A stretch of 64,000 nucleotides of DNA, taken from assembly GCA_019188255.1 (NCBI GenBank), contig JAETXT010000005.1:5890001-5954000 (forward strand). The letters are read 5' to 3'. A program made the translations under genes and the position numbers. The notes below the pieces were generated by a model that searched no databases, was not told the origin of the DNA, and saw only the letters and a program-made list of their open reading frames with translations. This document shows, piece by piece, positions 56,170-64,000 of the stretch. Within the stretch, counting starts at the first letter, position 1, and each line of letters opens with the position of its first letter. Origin of the DNA: Verticillium longisporum (Eukaryota > Ascomycota > Sordariomycetes > Glomerellales > Plectosphaerellaceae).

Positions 56170-57428
56170 TTACAATTGCATGATGGGATAATCTGGCAGG
56201 GTCCAGCCCTTGACGTCGTCGGATGCAAAATATTGGGCAAGCTTATCCACTTGAAGCCATGATAGCACCCACCACGCCGAGTTCGAAACCCAGACCCAGA
56301 ACCACGAGCTTGGGAATGCAATCCAGGGGACGCCAGGGAAGAGCTGCTGTACCCTGTCGACGAATGGCCGTAGCGTTTTGTCGTAAGCTAGCAAAGCGCC
56401 GTCGGCATCACTGATTCCCTCCTTATCTGCGCCTCCACAGTGTGTGGCAATCTCGCCTGCGAGGACGTAGGCTCCGACAATGGCAGACGTAGTACCCAGT
56501 CCAGTGACAGGGCTGGCGCAGTGCGCAGCGTCTCCCAGAAGGACGACTCGCCCCTTTGACCAAATCTTCGTTTTGACCTGTGCAGTCTCCTGGCAGTAGA
56601 AATTGCTCGTCTCGTTCATGCCCTTGACGATACGTGATGCTTGCCACCCCTCATTCTTGAACAATTCCGTGTAAAGTCGCTTTTGGGCATCAGGATCCCG
56701 GGTGGCCATTGAATCACGCAACGTTTTCCGAAGAGCATCATCACGCGGATAAATGCCCAAGTACGCCTGCACAGTCTCTGGGTTGTCGGCGCGCAGGCAC
56801 ATGCTCTTGTTGGGGGAGGTGAAAACGGTGCAGTAGTTGGTATCAACTGGTTCCCGGGGATAGTAAAGTAGCAGAAGAAGCCATTCAGGTGAGTGTACCG
56901 CTCTTCCTCCGGCTGCATAATCATCCGACGCGTGCGAGAGCTCTGTCCGTCGGCTCCGATGACAAGGTCGAAGGTCTCAGTGGTGCCGTCTTCAAAGGCA
57001 ACGTTCACAGCATTGCCTTTCTGCTCGAGTCCCTTAACAGTGGTGCCGAAACGGAATTTGGCCCCACGTGCTGTTGCGGCGTCGGCCAAAATGCGCACAA
57101 GACTACCGCGCATTATCTCAAACTCGGAGGTGAATGTCTGGGCGCCCTGTCCGGTCTTGTTGGCGCGAAACATTGCCTGGCGACGGTTGTCGGCGTCGAC
57201 GAATTGAATGCCCTCCTCATCCACAACATGGGCGCGAACTTCGTCGACGAGCCCCATGCGACGGATGACGCTGACGGCTTGGCCGCGAAGGTCGATCTGC
57301 TGGCCTTGTGCGCGAAGCGACTCTGTTCGTTCGAGAATGGTGACATCGTGGCCGAGGGGAGCCAGCCAAAAAGCAAGAGTGGGGCCGGCGATGCCACCAC
57401 CGATGACCAGAATTTTCAGTGCTGGCAT
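56170..57428 (-). CDS. FAD-dependent monooxygenase (TetX/PHBH-like); frame broken once
   Basis: No introns. Start at 57428 (CGACCATGCCAG) rather than the in-frame ATG at 57452. About 419 residues if one base is restored. The N-terminal Rossmann motif is ILVIGGGIAGPTLAFWLA. The second motif is FDLVIGADGQSSRTRR and the third is GRVVLLGDAAHCASPVTGLG with a following GT-rich helix. Together they define a group-A flavoprotein monooxygenase. The C-terminus has a hydrophobic Trp-rich segment. The frame runs to FFCYFTIP and resumes one frame over at REPVDTNYC within a run of four G on the plus strand (56856-56859). A fifth base would heal it, so either the assembly dropped a homopolymer base or the gene is dead. 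The substrate is unknown. Confidence 0.85.
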
Positions 57429-57971
57429 GGTCGTTCGAATGAATGGCGGCAATTAATTTTGTCTCTACGTGAGGTCATTTTTCGCACTCCCCGGCAAGCG
57501 CAGATTATCTCTCTATTATATTGTTTTCCTTCCCAGCCCGTCTCTGCTCTGTTCACGAAGGATCAGTACGATGGTACGAATAAGATGAGGCACGTCCAAA
57601 TCATGACGTCAAGACTCGGTACCGAAGAACGAGGAATTAGTCCGGAGTGGAAACGCACCGTTATTTGGAACAGTAGCAGTGTGCAACACTACGTGTCTTA
57701 CTCGCGTCGATACGACGTTATTTACGAGCTGTGCGTCCATATCCACTACCTGACATGGTGCCGCGTCCCGGCGCACAATTGCGGTTGTTTTGCGATGCAT
57801 CCTCTGCAGGGAATAATTCATTGCTCACAGACTGACAGTGATACGATAGAATACCAACTCGTGTGTACTGGTTTCTCGAAAGACAATTCTAGGTTGCACG
57901 GTTTCCACCTTCCATCCAAAGAGTGTAGCAGCGTTGCTCGGTGTCATGTTGCCCACTGGCGCTCCCAATCC
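57429..57971. other. intergenic, no gene recognised
   Basis: About 540 bp between two leftward genes. The long frame across 56889-58151 on the plus strand is antisense to the flavoprotein and is not a gene. Confidence 0.45.
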
Positions 57972-59226
57972 TCACCACGCGAGCTCGTAGGCGGCAGCAA
58001 CCGCGAGCTTCGCGAACTCATACACGTGTCCAAAGTCCACCTTCTCGATTGTGTCTTCGGGTGTATGGATGTATTCATTCGAGTTTTCGAAGGTCGATTC
58101 AAAGATGAAAGCAGACGGGAAGCCATTAAGGGTCGCCGAGGCATGGTCTGAACACTCATAACCGCATGAAGTGTCAGTCCATCCAAGGGAACAATACTTC
58201 GATTAATCAGCTTGGAATCCTATCCGTGAACTCTGCCTTACTTACTTTCTTGATAATCTCCCGCAGCCTTTGCGTGAGCTTGGGGTCAACGTTGTCGGTT
58301 ATGACACCCATCGTCGGCTTTGTGTTAGGCTTGACATAGCCCGTCATGTCGAAATTGAGCATAGCTATAACGTTGACATGATCGCGTGCGTACTCATTAA
58401 AGATTGCGTTACTGCCCAGGAGTCCGGCCTCCTCTCCTGCGTACCAGTGGAATTCAAGTGTGTGTTCGCTGTCTTTGACGGCCAAGTCGCTCTCGAGGAT
58501 CGCACGAAGGGCTTCCAAGATTGTAATACTGCCGGTGCCGTTGTCATCTATTAAATGGTGAGGAACAGCATATGTCATGCTTCAACTGCTCATCAACATA
58601 CCTGCGCCAGGAGCATGACCTTTTGTCGGGTCTAGCCCGTTGATCGAGTCTGAATGAGCGCCAAGCACAACTACGCCCTTACCCTTACCCTCGAGGGAGA
58701 CGATGATGCTCTTTTGACCCTCCCAGTTATGGTCCACAATCCTGAAAGATGCTCTCTCGACGCCTCGAGACGTTGCGCCACTTATGTAGGCTTGAATGCG
58801 GCCCAGAAGCCACTTCGATGACTGAATGCCGGTCTGTGATTTATAGTATCGCGTGTGGAATTCAGTTAAACCTAGGAGATTCTCTTCCAGGGCAGTTGCG
58901 TTGAGCGTTACGATTTGGTCGAGGGCATTGTTCTGAGGTGGCATCGAAGACTTTGGACCGTTGCCTGAAGACCCGCCATTGGCTCGAGCAACCCGGATCG
59001 ACGAGTGTGTCAGGTCGGCATAGTCGTAGCCAGCCTAGAAGATGTCAGAAGCTGTCTGTGATGCGGAAATAGAGAAGATTACAGCTTCAAGACGCTTTTT
59101 CCCGGCTTCTGTAACAGTACGGATGCTCCCAGGGCCAAGCTCGAGCGTGAAGATCGGCTCGGAGGGCATTGGAAGAAGCCCCTTAGTGATGGCGGCGAAA
59201 ACCGCAAGAACGACAGCGACGCGCAT
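57972..59226 (-). CDS. secreted leucine aminopeptidase, M28 family
   Basis: Four exons, 59226-59083, 59034-58602, 58547-58246, 58196-57972; 367 residues. A signal peptide (MRVAVVLAVFAAITKG) and a short propeptide precede the enzyme. The co-catalytic zinc residues of M28 are all visible: His/Asp in GAHSDSIN, Asp in GADDNGTGS (made by splicing at 58602/58547), Glu-Glu in YAGEEAGLLGS, Asp in MLNFDMTGY and the last His in YIHTPEDT. CSLGWTDTSCGYEC can form the family disulphide. Length and order match secreted fungal Lap1/LapA enzymes that remove N-terminal Leu from peptides outside the cell. Exons join cleanly in frame and I see no defect. Confidence 0.95.
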
Positions 59227-59789
59227 GATGCAGTTTGAGAAACAGTCCAAGAAGACCAGTCAGCTCAAAATTGGTAATGAGTAGCTTTAACGATGGGTAA
59301 CGAGTGCTAAGTCTTGGCGTCTTCAAGTGAGAGGAGGTAGAATAATTGCGCAGTGAGTCGGACGTAGATTGGCAGCTGCTCGTTGACTGCCATGCTCAAG
59401 AAGGTGATCAAATGCTAGCCGTTGACCAAGAAATCAGCTGTTACTCGATGCGTTGGCAGCCACGATCGAGCTGACTGCACTGCCTTACGGGCAGTTGCAT
59501 CCGTGTCCCGAAGTTCAGTCGCTTCCCTCCAGACGACAATATGGATGCCTGGCAGCAACAATAGTGGAAAGCGTTAGTACCATACAGGTGTGGCAGCAAT
59601 GCATGGTAGAATTACCACCACAACGTAGCACAATGCTTCTGGGGGACGACTGGGTTGCGTACATACAGTGGCCACAGCTGGCGCTCACAGCCATTCGGCA
59701 TCACTTCAACGAGCGAAGCGAATGCACGGGAAGGTTTTTGTAAGATTGAGAACCATGCGAGTGTTGCCCAGTGCAATGATTCACCCATT
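59227..59789. other. intergenic, no gene recognised
   Basis: About 560 bp between two leftward genes. It should hold the aminopeptidase promoter. No features are seen. Confidence 0.45.
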
Positions 59790-60932
59790 CTAAGACTTCT
59801 TGATTTGCTCCTGGAACTTTTCGGCCCAGTCTGAGAACTCGTCCCGGTCCGCAGCCCACGGCTTCAACATATGGTCGGAAATCGTGCGCACGCCCACAAA
59901 GCATTGGTCCATCGCGCTGTCGATCTCATCTGGGTCCAACTCGTAGAATGCACCTGCCAGTTCGTCAAACTGGTTGGGCAGCTTCCTCAGCAAGTCCATC
60001 ACATTATCCAACCTCTGGGGAATATTCAGGGACGGGTCAGTCGGGAATGAAGGAAGGATTTTCAGCCTCCTCTTGACAATTGCTTGGTAGAGCAGCGTGG
60101 TCAGACGAAGTCGCTTGAGGCATGAGTCCAGTCGCTCTCGAATCTTGTCCGGGTCGCCGCGAGGTATTGTTTGCTGTGCGCCCATGATGTCGTCGACCAT
60201 CTCTTGCGCTGAGGGCATCATAGAGCCAAGTCCAGAGTCGTTATCTTCAGCGTCGCCAGCTTCATCGTCCTCGTCCTCGTCCTCATCCTCGGGCACTTCG
60301 TCGCCCCATTCTTTGAGCTCCTCCATGACATCCTTGAGCGTCGCGCGGAACTCCTCCACCTTGTTGATAAAACAGCCGCCCACGCCAGCGTTGCAGAAGC
60401 GCGTGACTTCATCGCATGCTGCCCAAAGGGTTCCAGTGGCTACGATGCTGCCCTTGCCAGTCTTGCTTGCAGCCCCAGTCTTCTTGTCTCCCGTGAGAAT
60501 CTTGCCATCTTTCGGAATTTTCTGGATTAGTTCCCTCAACTCCTTTAGCACCGTGTAGGACTTCCAAGCCAGGTCTTTCCTGACGGTGGAAGTGTACCGC
60601 TCGGCTGTACAGGTCTGTGCAGCAGAGGCAATTCCCTGGATGGCGCTGCCGATAAGCTCGCGAAGGACCTTAATTATGGCCGATGGCGTGAAAGGCTCAT
60701 TGATGATCAACACGGAGATCTTAGTCGAATGGGCACGGATTAGAGTGGCAGAATCGCGAGCCAGTGCCAGTGCGTCAATCTGCGATGCTGCTTGGTCGAC
60801 GGTCGGCTCTGGTGTGTCTTTGCCGCTGTTGATTTGAAGAAGAATAGGCTCCAACTGCTGTAGGAGATGAACAGCCTGGGCAGCAAGGACATTCAGCCCT
60901 TTCACTGACGTATTGACGGCTTCGGAAGGCAT
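59790..60932 (-). CDS. GCIP/CCNDBP1 (Grap2 and cyclin-D-interacting) domain protein
   Basis: Single exon, 380 residues, almost wholly helical. The N-terminal domain (LNVLAAQAVHLLQQLEP, DSATLIRAHSTKISVLI, IIKVLRELIGSAIQGIASA) and the middle (TGTLWAACDEVTRF, VEEFRATLKDVMEELKEW) match the GCIP helical fold. A highly acidic loop (EDEDEDEDDEAGDAED) follows, and then a C-terminal bundle (LLYQAIVKRRLKILPSF, IPQRLDNVMDLLRKLPNQFDELAGA). The human homologue binds cyclin D1 and Grap2. The fungal role is not established. Start in GGCATGCC context; no introns needed. Confidence 0.9.
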   Translation of the reverse strand: MPSEAVNTSVKGLNVLAAQAVHLLQQLEPILLQINSGKDTPEPTVDQAASQIDALALARDSATLIRAHSTKISVLIINEPFTPSAIIKVLRELIGSAIQGIASAAQTCTAERYTSTVRKDLAWKSYTVLKELRELIQKIPKDGKILTGDKKTGAASKTGKGSIVATGTLWAACDEVTRFCNAGVGGCFINKVEEFRATLKDVMEELKEWGDEVPEDEDEDEDDEAGDAEDNDSGLGSMMPSAQEMVDDIMGAQQTIPRGDPDKIRERLDSCLKRLRLTTLLYQAIVKRRLKILPSFPTDPSLNIPQRLDNVMDLLRKLPNQFDELAGAFYELDPDEIDSAMDQCFVGVRTISDHMLKPWAADRDEFSDWAEKFQEQIKKS

Positions 60933-61242
60933 GTCGAAGCCTGGGGGGGCAGGGCGTCACTGCTAACTACCTGTTGGGTAAATAGGCGTCAACAATGAAA
61001 ATATTGGAGGTTGCCCCGCGATTTGGAGGGGCAGTCACTCGAGTCCTCGAACACCGATAAGAGTTTCAGGGGCTATCTACACGTGATGACGGCTCCAGGG
61101 GCCTTCAGACCCCTGTCTGGGAGCTGCTGGTGCATTTTGGATGAGCTGGAGCTTTCTTGCTACTCAGGTACATCAATGCAGCGCTGGACGGACTTGCAGA
61201 GTTGTCACACTTCTTAACGTGGAAATAACCGCCACGATCACA
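60933..61242. other. divergent promoter region
   Basis: 310 bp between divergent starts (the GCIP-domain gene and glucosidase II beta). No gene is seen. Confidence 0.45.
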
Positions 61243-63048
61243 ATGCGGCAAAATAAGAGTCTGGTGCTTTTGAGCACCTTCCTGTCAGTAGGCACGGCAT
61301 CGGCCGCCTCTCTGCCACGAGGCGTTGGCCCCGAATGTGAGTTTGGGAACCTTGTTTACGGCTGCTTGTGTCTGCACTTGGACAATTCAGTCTAACGTGT
61401 CCAGTTGCCAAGTTCTACGAGACGGATTCCTTCTCGTGCATCAGTCACCCCGACATTCGCTTAAAGCTGGAACAGATTAACGACAACACATGCGACTGTC
61501 CTGATGGCTCTGACGAACCGGGCACGGCTGCCTGTGCCAGCATCGACTCCCTCTCCCCACAACAACCACTCCCAGGCTCCGCGTCTGGCACGACAGGCAC
61601 GGCGCACGCCCTTCCAGGTATCTGGTGCGCCAATGTGGGCCACAGAGGCTCTTACATCCCATACATGTACGTCATCGACGGGATCTGTGATTACGATCTG
61701 AGCTGCGACGGTAGTGCGGAGTGCGCCAGTGCCGGCGGTGAGAAGTGCTAGTACCGCAGCGCGGAGATTGGCAAGGAACACCGCCGCGTCGAAGAAGAAC
61801 GCAAGAAGGCCGTTGAAAAAGCTGCAAAGAAGCGGAGGACCATGGCGAAGGAATCCAAGGAACTGCGCCGCCGTGTTGAAGCCAAGATTGCCAGTCTTGA
61901 AACTGAGATTGTTGGGCTGGCTGCGAAGAAGGTTGAGCTCGAGAAGAAGTATGAGGATGCTCAGCAGTCAGAGAAGGGCAAGGTCGTTAAGGGCGGCGGT
62001 GTCGGCGGCAAACTTGGGGTTCTTGTCGGTCTCGCCAAGGAGCGCATCGACGAACTTCGTGATACTCTCCAGGAGATTGCTGAAGAGCGTAAGGAACTGC
62101 GCTCCAAGGTCGAGGAGCTCGAGGGTATCCTTCGTAGGTTCAAAGAGGACCATAACCCCAACTTTAACGATGAGGGCGTCAAATCAGCTGTCAAGGGATG
62201 GGAGGACTATGCTGCCAAGGCTGCGGATGCCAAGGTCGCTATCACGCAGGAGGAGCTAGACGACGTTCTGTCCGATGATGCGGAAAGCACCGGCATCAAC
62301 TGGAAGGAATTTGAGGAGGATGACACGACTGACACTGACATTCGTGAGTCTACCACCAGCCCCCCCTCCCGGATCACTCGCATGCTAAGATATGATAGTC
62401 TACAACTTCGAGGCCTACCTTCCTGCGTTCGCTCGCGAGTTCATCCACACCCAGCTTAGCAATGCCCGACTATGGCTCATCGAGAATGGTGTCCTCGTTG
62501 ACAACGCCAAGCCTGGTACTGAATCACACCTTGTCAAGGCTGCCCGTGAAGCATCCGAAGCCGCTGGAAAGGACGTCACCAAGAAGGAGAAGGAGCTGGC
62601 CGACCAGCAACTAGAACTCGCCAAGGACTATGGTCTTGATGACATCTTCCGGGTGCTCAAGGACAAATGCGTTTCGACAGAGGCGGGCGAGTACGAGTAC
62701 GAGCTCTGCTGGATGGGCAAGACTAGCCAGAAGTCAAAGAAGGGCCATGGAAACACCAACATGGGCAACTTCAACCGTATCGATCGCGAAATGGCCGATG
62801 AGGAGGAGCGCCGGGATGGTAAGGGCCTCGGAAAGGGCATGCGCATGGTACTGCGGTACGAGGACGGACAAAGCTGCTGGAATGGACCTCGACGTAAGAC
62901 CGATGTGTGGCTGGCCTGCAGCGAGACGGAGGAGCTATGGAGGGTCACTGAAGCAGAGAAGTGCGTGTACAAGATGGAGGTCGGCACGCCTGCGGCGTGT
63001 GATGAGCTTCTGGAGCCTCCGACGCCCAAGGGCAAGGATGAGCTTTGA
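61243..63048 (+). CDS. gtb1: glucosidase II beta subunit (PRKCSH/Gtb1 type) with an internal TAG
   Basis: Three exons, 61243-61336, 61405-62343, 62399-63048; 560 codons. It is the non-catalytic ER subunit that holds and activates glucosidase II, which trims glucose from N-glycans. A signal peptide (LLSTFLSVGTASA) comes first. LDLa-like repeats follow (NDNTCDCPDGSDEPG, then CDYDLSCDGSAE), and then a long coiled coil (residues about 155-305). A mannose-receptor-homology domain lies near 425-540 (YEYELCWMGKTSQ, MVLRYEDGQSCWNG, EEKC-like AEKCVYKMEV). The C-terminus is KDEL, an ER-retrieval signal. Codon 147 (61749-61751) is TAG in the middle of the open frame, right after GGEKC. Nearby conserved positions of the second repeat are also altered. 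Either the base is an error or the gene is decaying at its N-terminus. Convergent with rtf2, 126 bp between stops. Confidence 0.88.
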
Positions 63049-63174
63049 GTCGCCTGGCAAAGATATTGAAGTCATCCGCATGTAGTTGTGTCAAGATTTG
63101 GTCACTAAAAGGGTATCATGTTATCGTGTCTACGTCGTAAAGTCAAGCTATTGCTCCCGAGTATGTCCTTCGAG

Positions 63175-63990
63175 CTAACTCCTGGCTGCCAGCTTCCTCC
63201 TCTTGTTCAGCTCGTCCTGCTCAGCTAACACTCGTGCCGTTAAGTTTGCGGCGAATGCGTTGTTGATGCCGCTTGTCCGACTATGTGCATTCTTCTTGAC
63301 TCTGGGCGTCTCTTCGGTTGCTTGACGTTTGTCTGACGCCTCGTCCTTGGTGTCTTCAGCCTTGCGCTTCTTCTTGCCAGTAGATTTGTCCTTCTTTAGG
63401 CTGTGTGTCAGGCCTGCGGCACGGAGATCTTCCATGCGCCGCACCATTCTTTCTGTCTCGGCCTCATCGACAGGAAGAATGGGTATAATATTATTGCTGG
63501 TGAAAACCTCGCTGCATTCGGGACACGAGTTCTCCTGGATCTGCTTCATGCCTACGTCTGCAAAGACGTGTCCACAGGGCACAAGGTAGACAGATCTGGT
63601 TGCAGGTCCAAGCTCCTTCAAGGATACCGGGCATACTCTTGCTTCTTTGACCTTGTCACCAGACCGTGTAAACTTCAGCTTGACAACGTCACGCAGAGAG
63701 TGGATGGCTGTGGCGGCAAACGCAGTGGCCTGCGTCTCATCAATCGTGTTTGCGGCGGGGTCGACGGTAGGAAGGAGGAAGTGCAGGGTGGACTCGTAGT
63801 TGTACAGACGCCCACGCCAGTCGGAGACAACGGCATCGAGGTCCAGCGGATCATTCGTCAGTGGATCATGCGACCAGGCATGAGTGAGCGATTGGTGGGG
63901 GTTCGCCTTGAGCGCGCTGACAGACAGAGCACGGGCTGCGTGCTTGACAAGTTCGCGGCGCTTCGGTATAGAGCCGCCGTCGTTGCCCAT
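63175..63990 (-). CDS. rtf2: replication termination factor 2 (Rtf2)
   Basis: Single exon, 271 residues. MGNDGGSIPKRRELVK is the hallmark start of Rtf2. The Rtf2 RING-like domain lies at residues about 105-175 (RVCPVSLKEL, YLVPCGHVFADVGMK, NSCPECSEVF), with several canonical zinc ligands replaced as in the family (Cys-Pro and CGH kept). The C-terminal third is Lys-rich and carries likely nuclear signals (STGKKKRKAED) before a conserved helix (NAFAANLTARVLAEQDE). In fission yeast Rtf2 stabilises forks paused at the Rtf1 barrier. In other organisms it acts at stalled forks and on splicing. The start context at 63990 fits and the gene is complete inside the window. Confidence 0.95.
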   Translation of the reverse strand: MGNDGGSIPKRRELVKHAARALSVSALKANPHQSLTHAWSHDPLTNDPLDLDAVVSDWRGRLYNYESTLHFLLPTVDPAANTIDETQATAFAATAIHSLRDVVKLKFTRSGDKVKEARVCPVSLKELGPATRSVYLVPCGHVFADVGMKQIQENSCPECSEVFTSNNIIPILPVDEAETERMVRRMEDLRAAGLTHSLKKDKSTGKKKRKAEDTKDEASDKRQATEETPRVKKNAHSRTSGINNAFAANLTARVLAEQDELNKRRKLAARS

Positions 63991-64000
63991 TGTACAATGA

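Noticed and set aside
56889..58151. 420-codon plus-strand open frame
   Set aside because: It is antisense to the flavoprotein and runs into intergenic DNA; the minus-strand frames carry the FAD motifs.
61749..61751. Reassignment of UAG to a sense codon in this genome
   Set aside because: UAG is used as the natural stop here (for example at 5215-5217 and 10404-10402), and only two internal cases exist.
1..64000. CRISPR array, 5S rRNA gene or centromeric/telomeric repeat
   Set aside because: No regularly spaced repeats, no recognisable 5S sequence and no telomeric units were seen.

Overview
The window reads as euchromatic nuclear DNA of a filamentous ascomycete (Pezizomycotina, most likely a Sordariomycete). 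The evidence is short spliceosomal introns of about 48-110 nt with fungal GTRAGT donors and CTRAC-type branch sites. There is also a fungal Zn2Cys6 regulator, a LaeA/UMTA-type methyltransferase, a PTS1-bearing Pxp2-like protein, HXT-type sugar transport, and one RIP-like AT-rich Tc1/mariner relic. About 23 protein genes, one intron-bearing tRNA-Ala and one disrupted tRNA-Gln can be supported. Exon structures below were worked out by hand from splice signals, reading frame and family continuity. Total coding lengths close on multiples of three except where a defect is reported.

Layout: 1-1.4 kb, no gene, then tRNA-Ala(TGC). 1.9-5.2 kb, a large dynamin-like GTPase (SLIP-GC/NUGGC type) with one frame break. 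7.4-10.2 kb, an SH3-domain protein with one frame break. 10.4-13.4 kb (minus), a catalase-like protein with an internal TAG and a NUDIX hydrolase of the thiamine-related DUF4743 type. 14.7-15.5 kb, a Q/G/Y/P-rich glycine-zipper protein. 16.8-24.3 kb, a metabolic stretch: mitochondrial 3-oxoacid CoA-transferase (SCOT), peroxisomal AhpD/Pxp2-like protein, mitochondrial dicarboxylate-type carrier, and a Zn2Cys6 regulator tail-to-tail with the carrier. 24.3-31.3 kb, a 7-kb gene desert holding a 561-bp TA-flanked inverted-repeat element and a long pyrimidine-rich leader with uORFs. 31.3-35.1 kb, a 1267-residue disordered protein. 35.9-44.5 kb, a GNAT acetyltransferase, a DUF1989 protein, two unknown proteins and a LaeA-like methyltransferase. 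44.5-48 kb, intergenic DNA with the tRNA-Gln remnant. 48.0-49.9 kb, a GPI-anchored protein with a truncated-globin-like segment and a Rid-family protein. 49.9-54 kb, no gene. 54.0-55.9 kb, a sugar transporter. 56.2-59.2 kb (minus), a FAD monooxygenase with one frame break and an M28 leucine aminopeptidase. 59.8-60.9 kb, a GCIP/CCNDBP1-domain protein. 61.2-63.0 kb, glucosidase II beta with an internal TAG. 63.2-64.0 kb, Rtf2.

Functional threads: ketone-body/acetyl-CoA and dicarboxylate traffic between peroxisome and mitochondrion (SCOT, Pxp2-like, DIC), ER glycoprotein quality control (glucosidase II beta), replication-fork biology (Rtf2), sugar uptake and extracellular peptide turnover. No secondary-metabolite core enzyme is present. 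A striking feature is that five genes are interrupted: three by exactly one missing base and two by an in-frame TAG. That pattern must be resolved as assembly error or real decay before these genes are interpreted. No clearly new multi-gene system was found. The best leads are the globin-like GPI protein, the decayed glucosidase II beta N-terminus, the split tRNA-Gln, and GC-AG introns with micro-exons.
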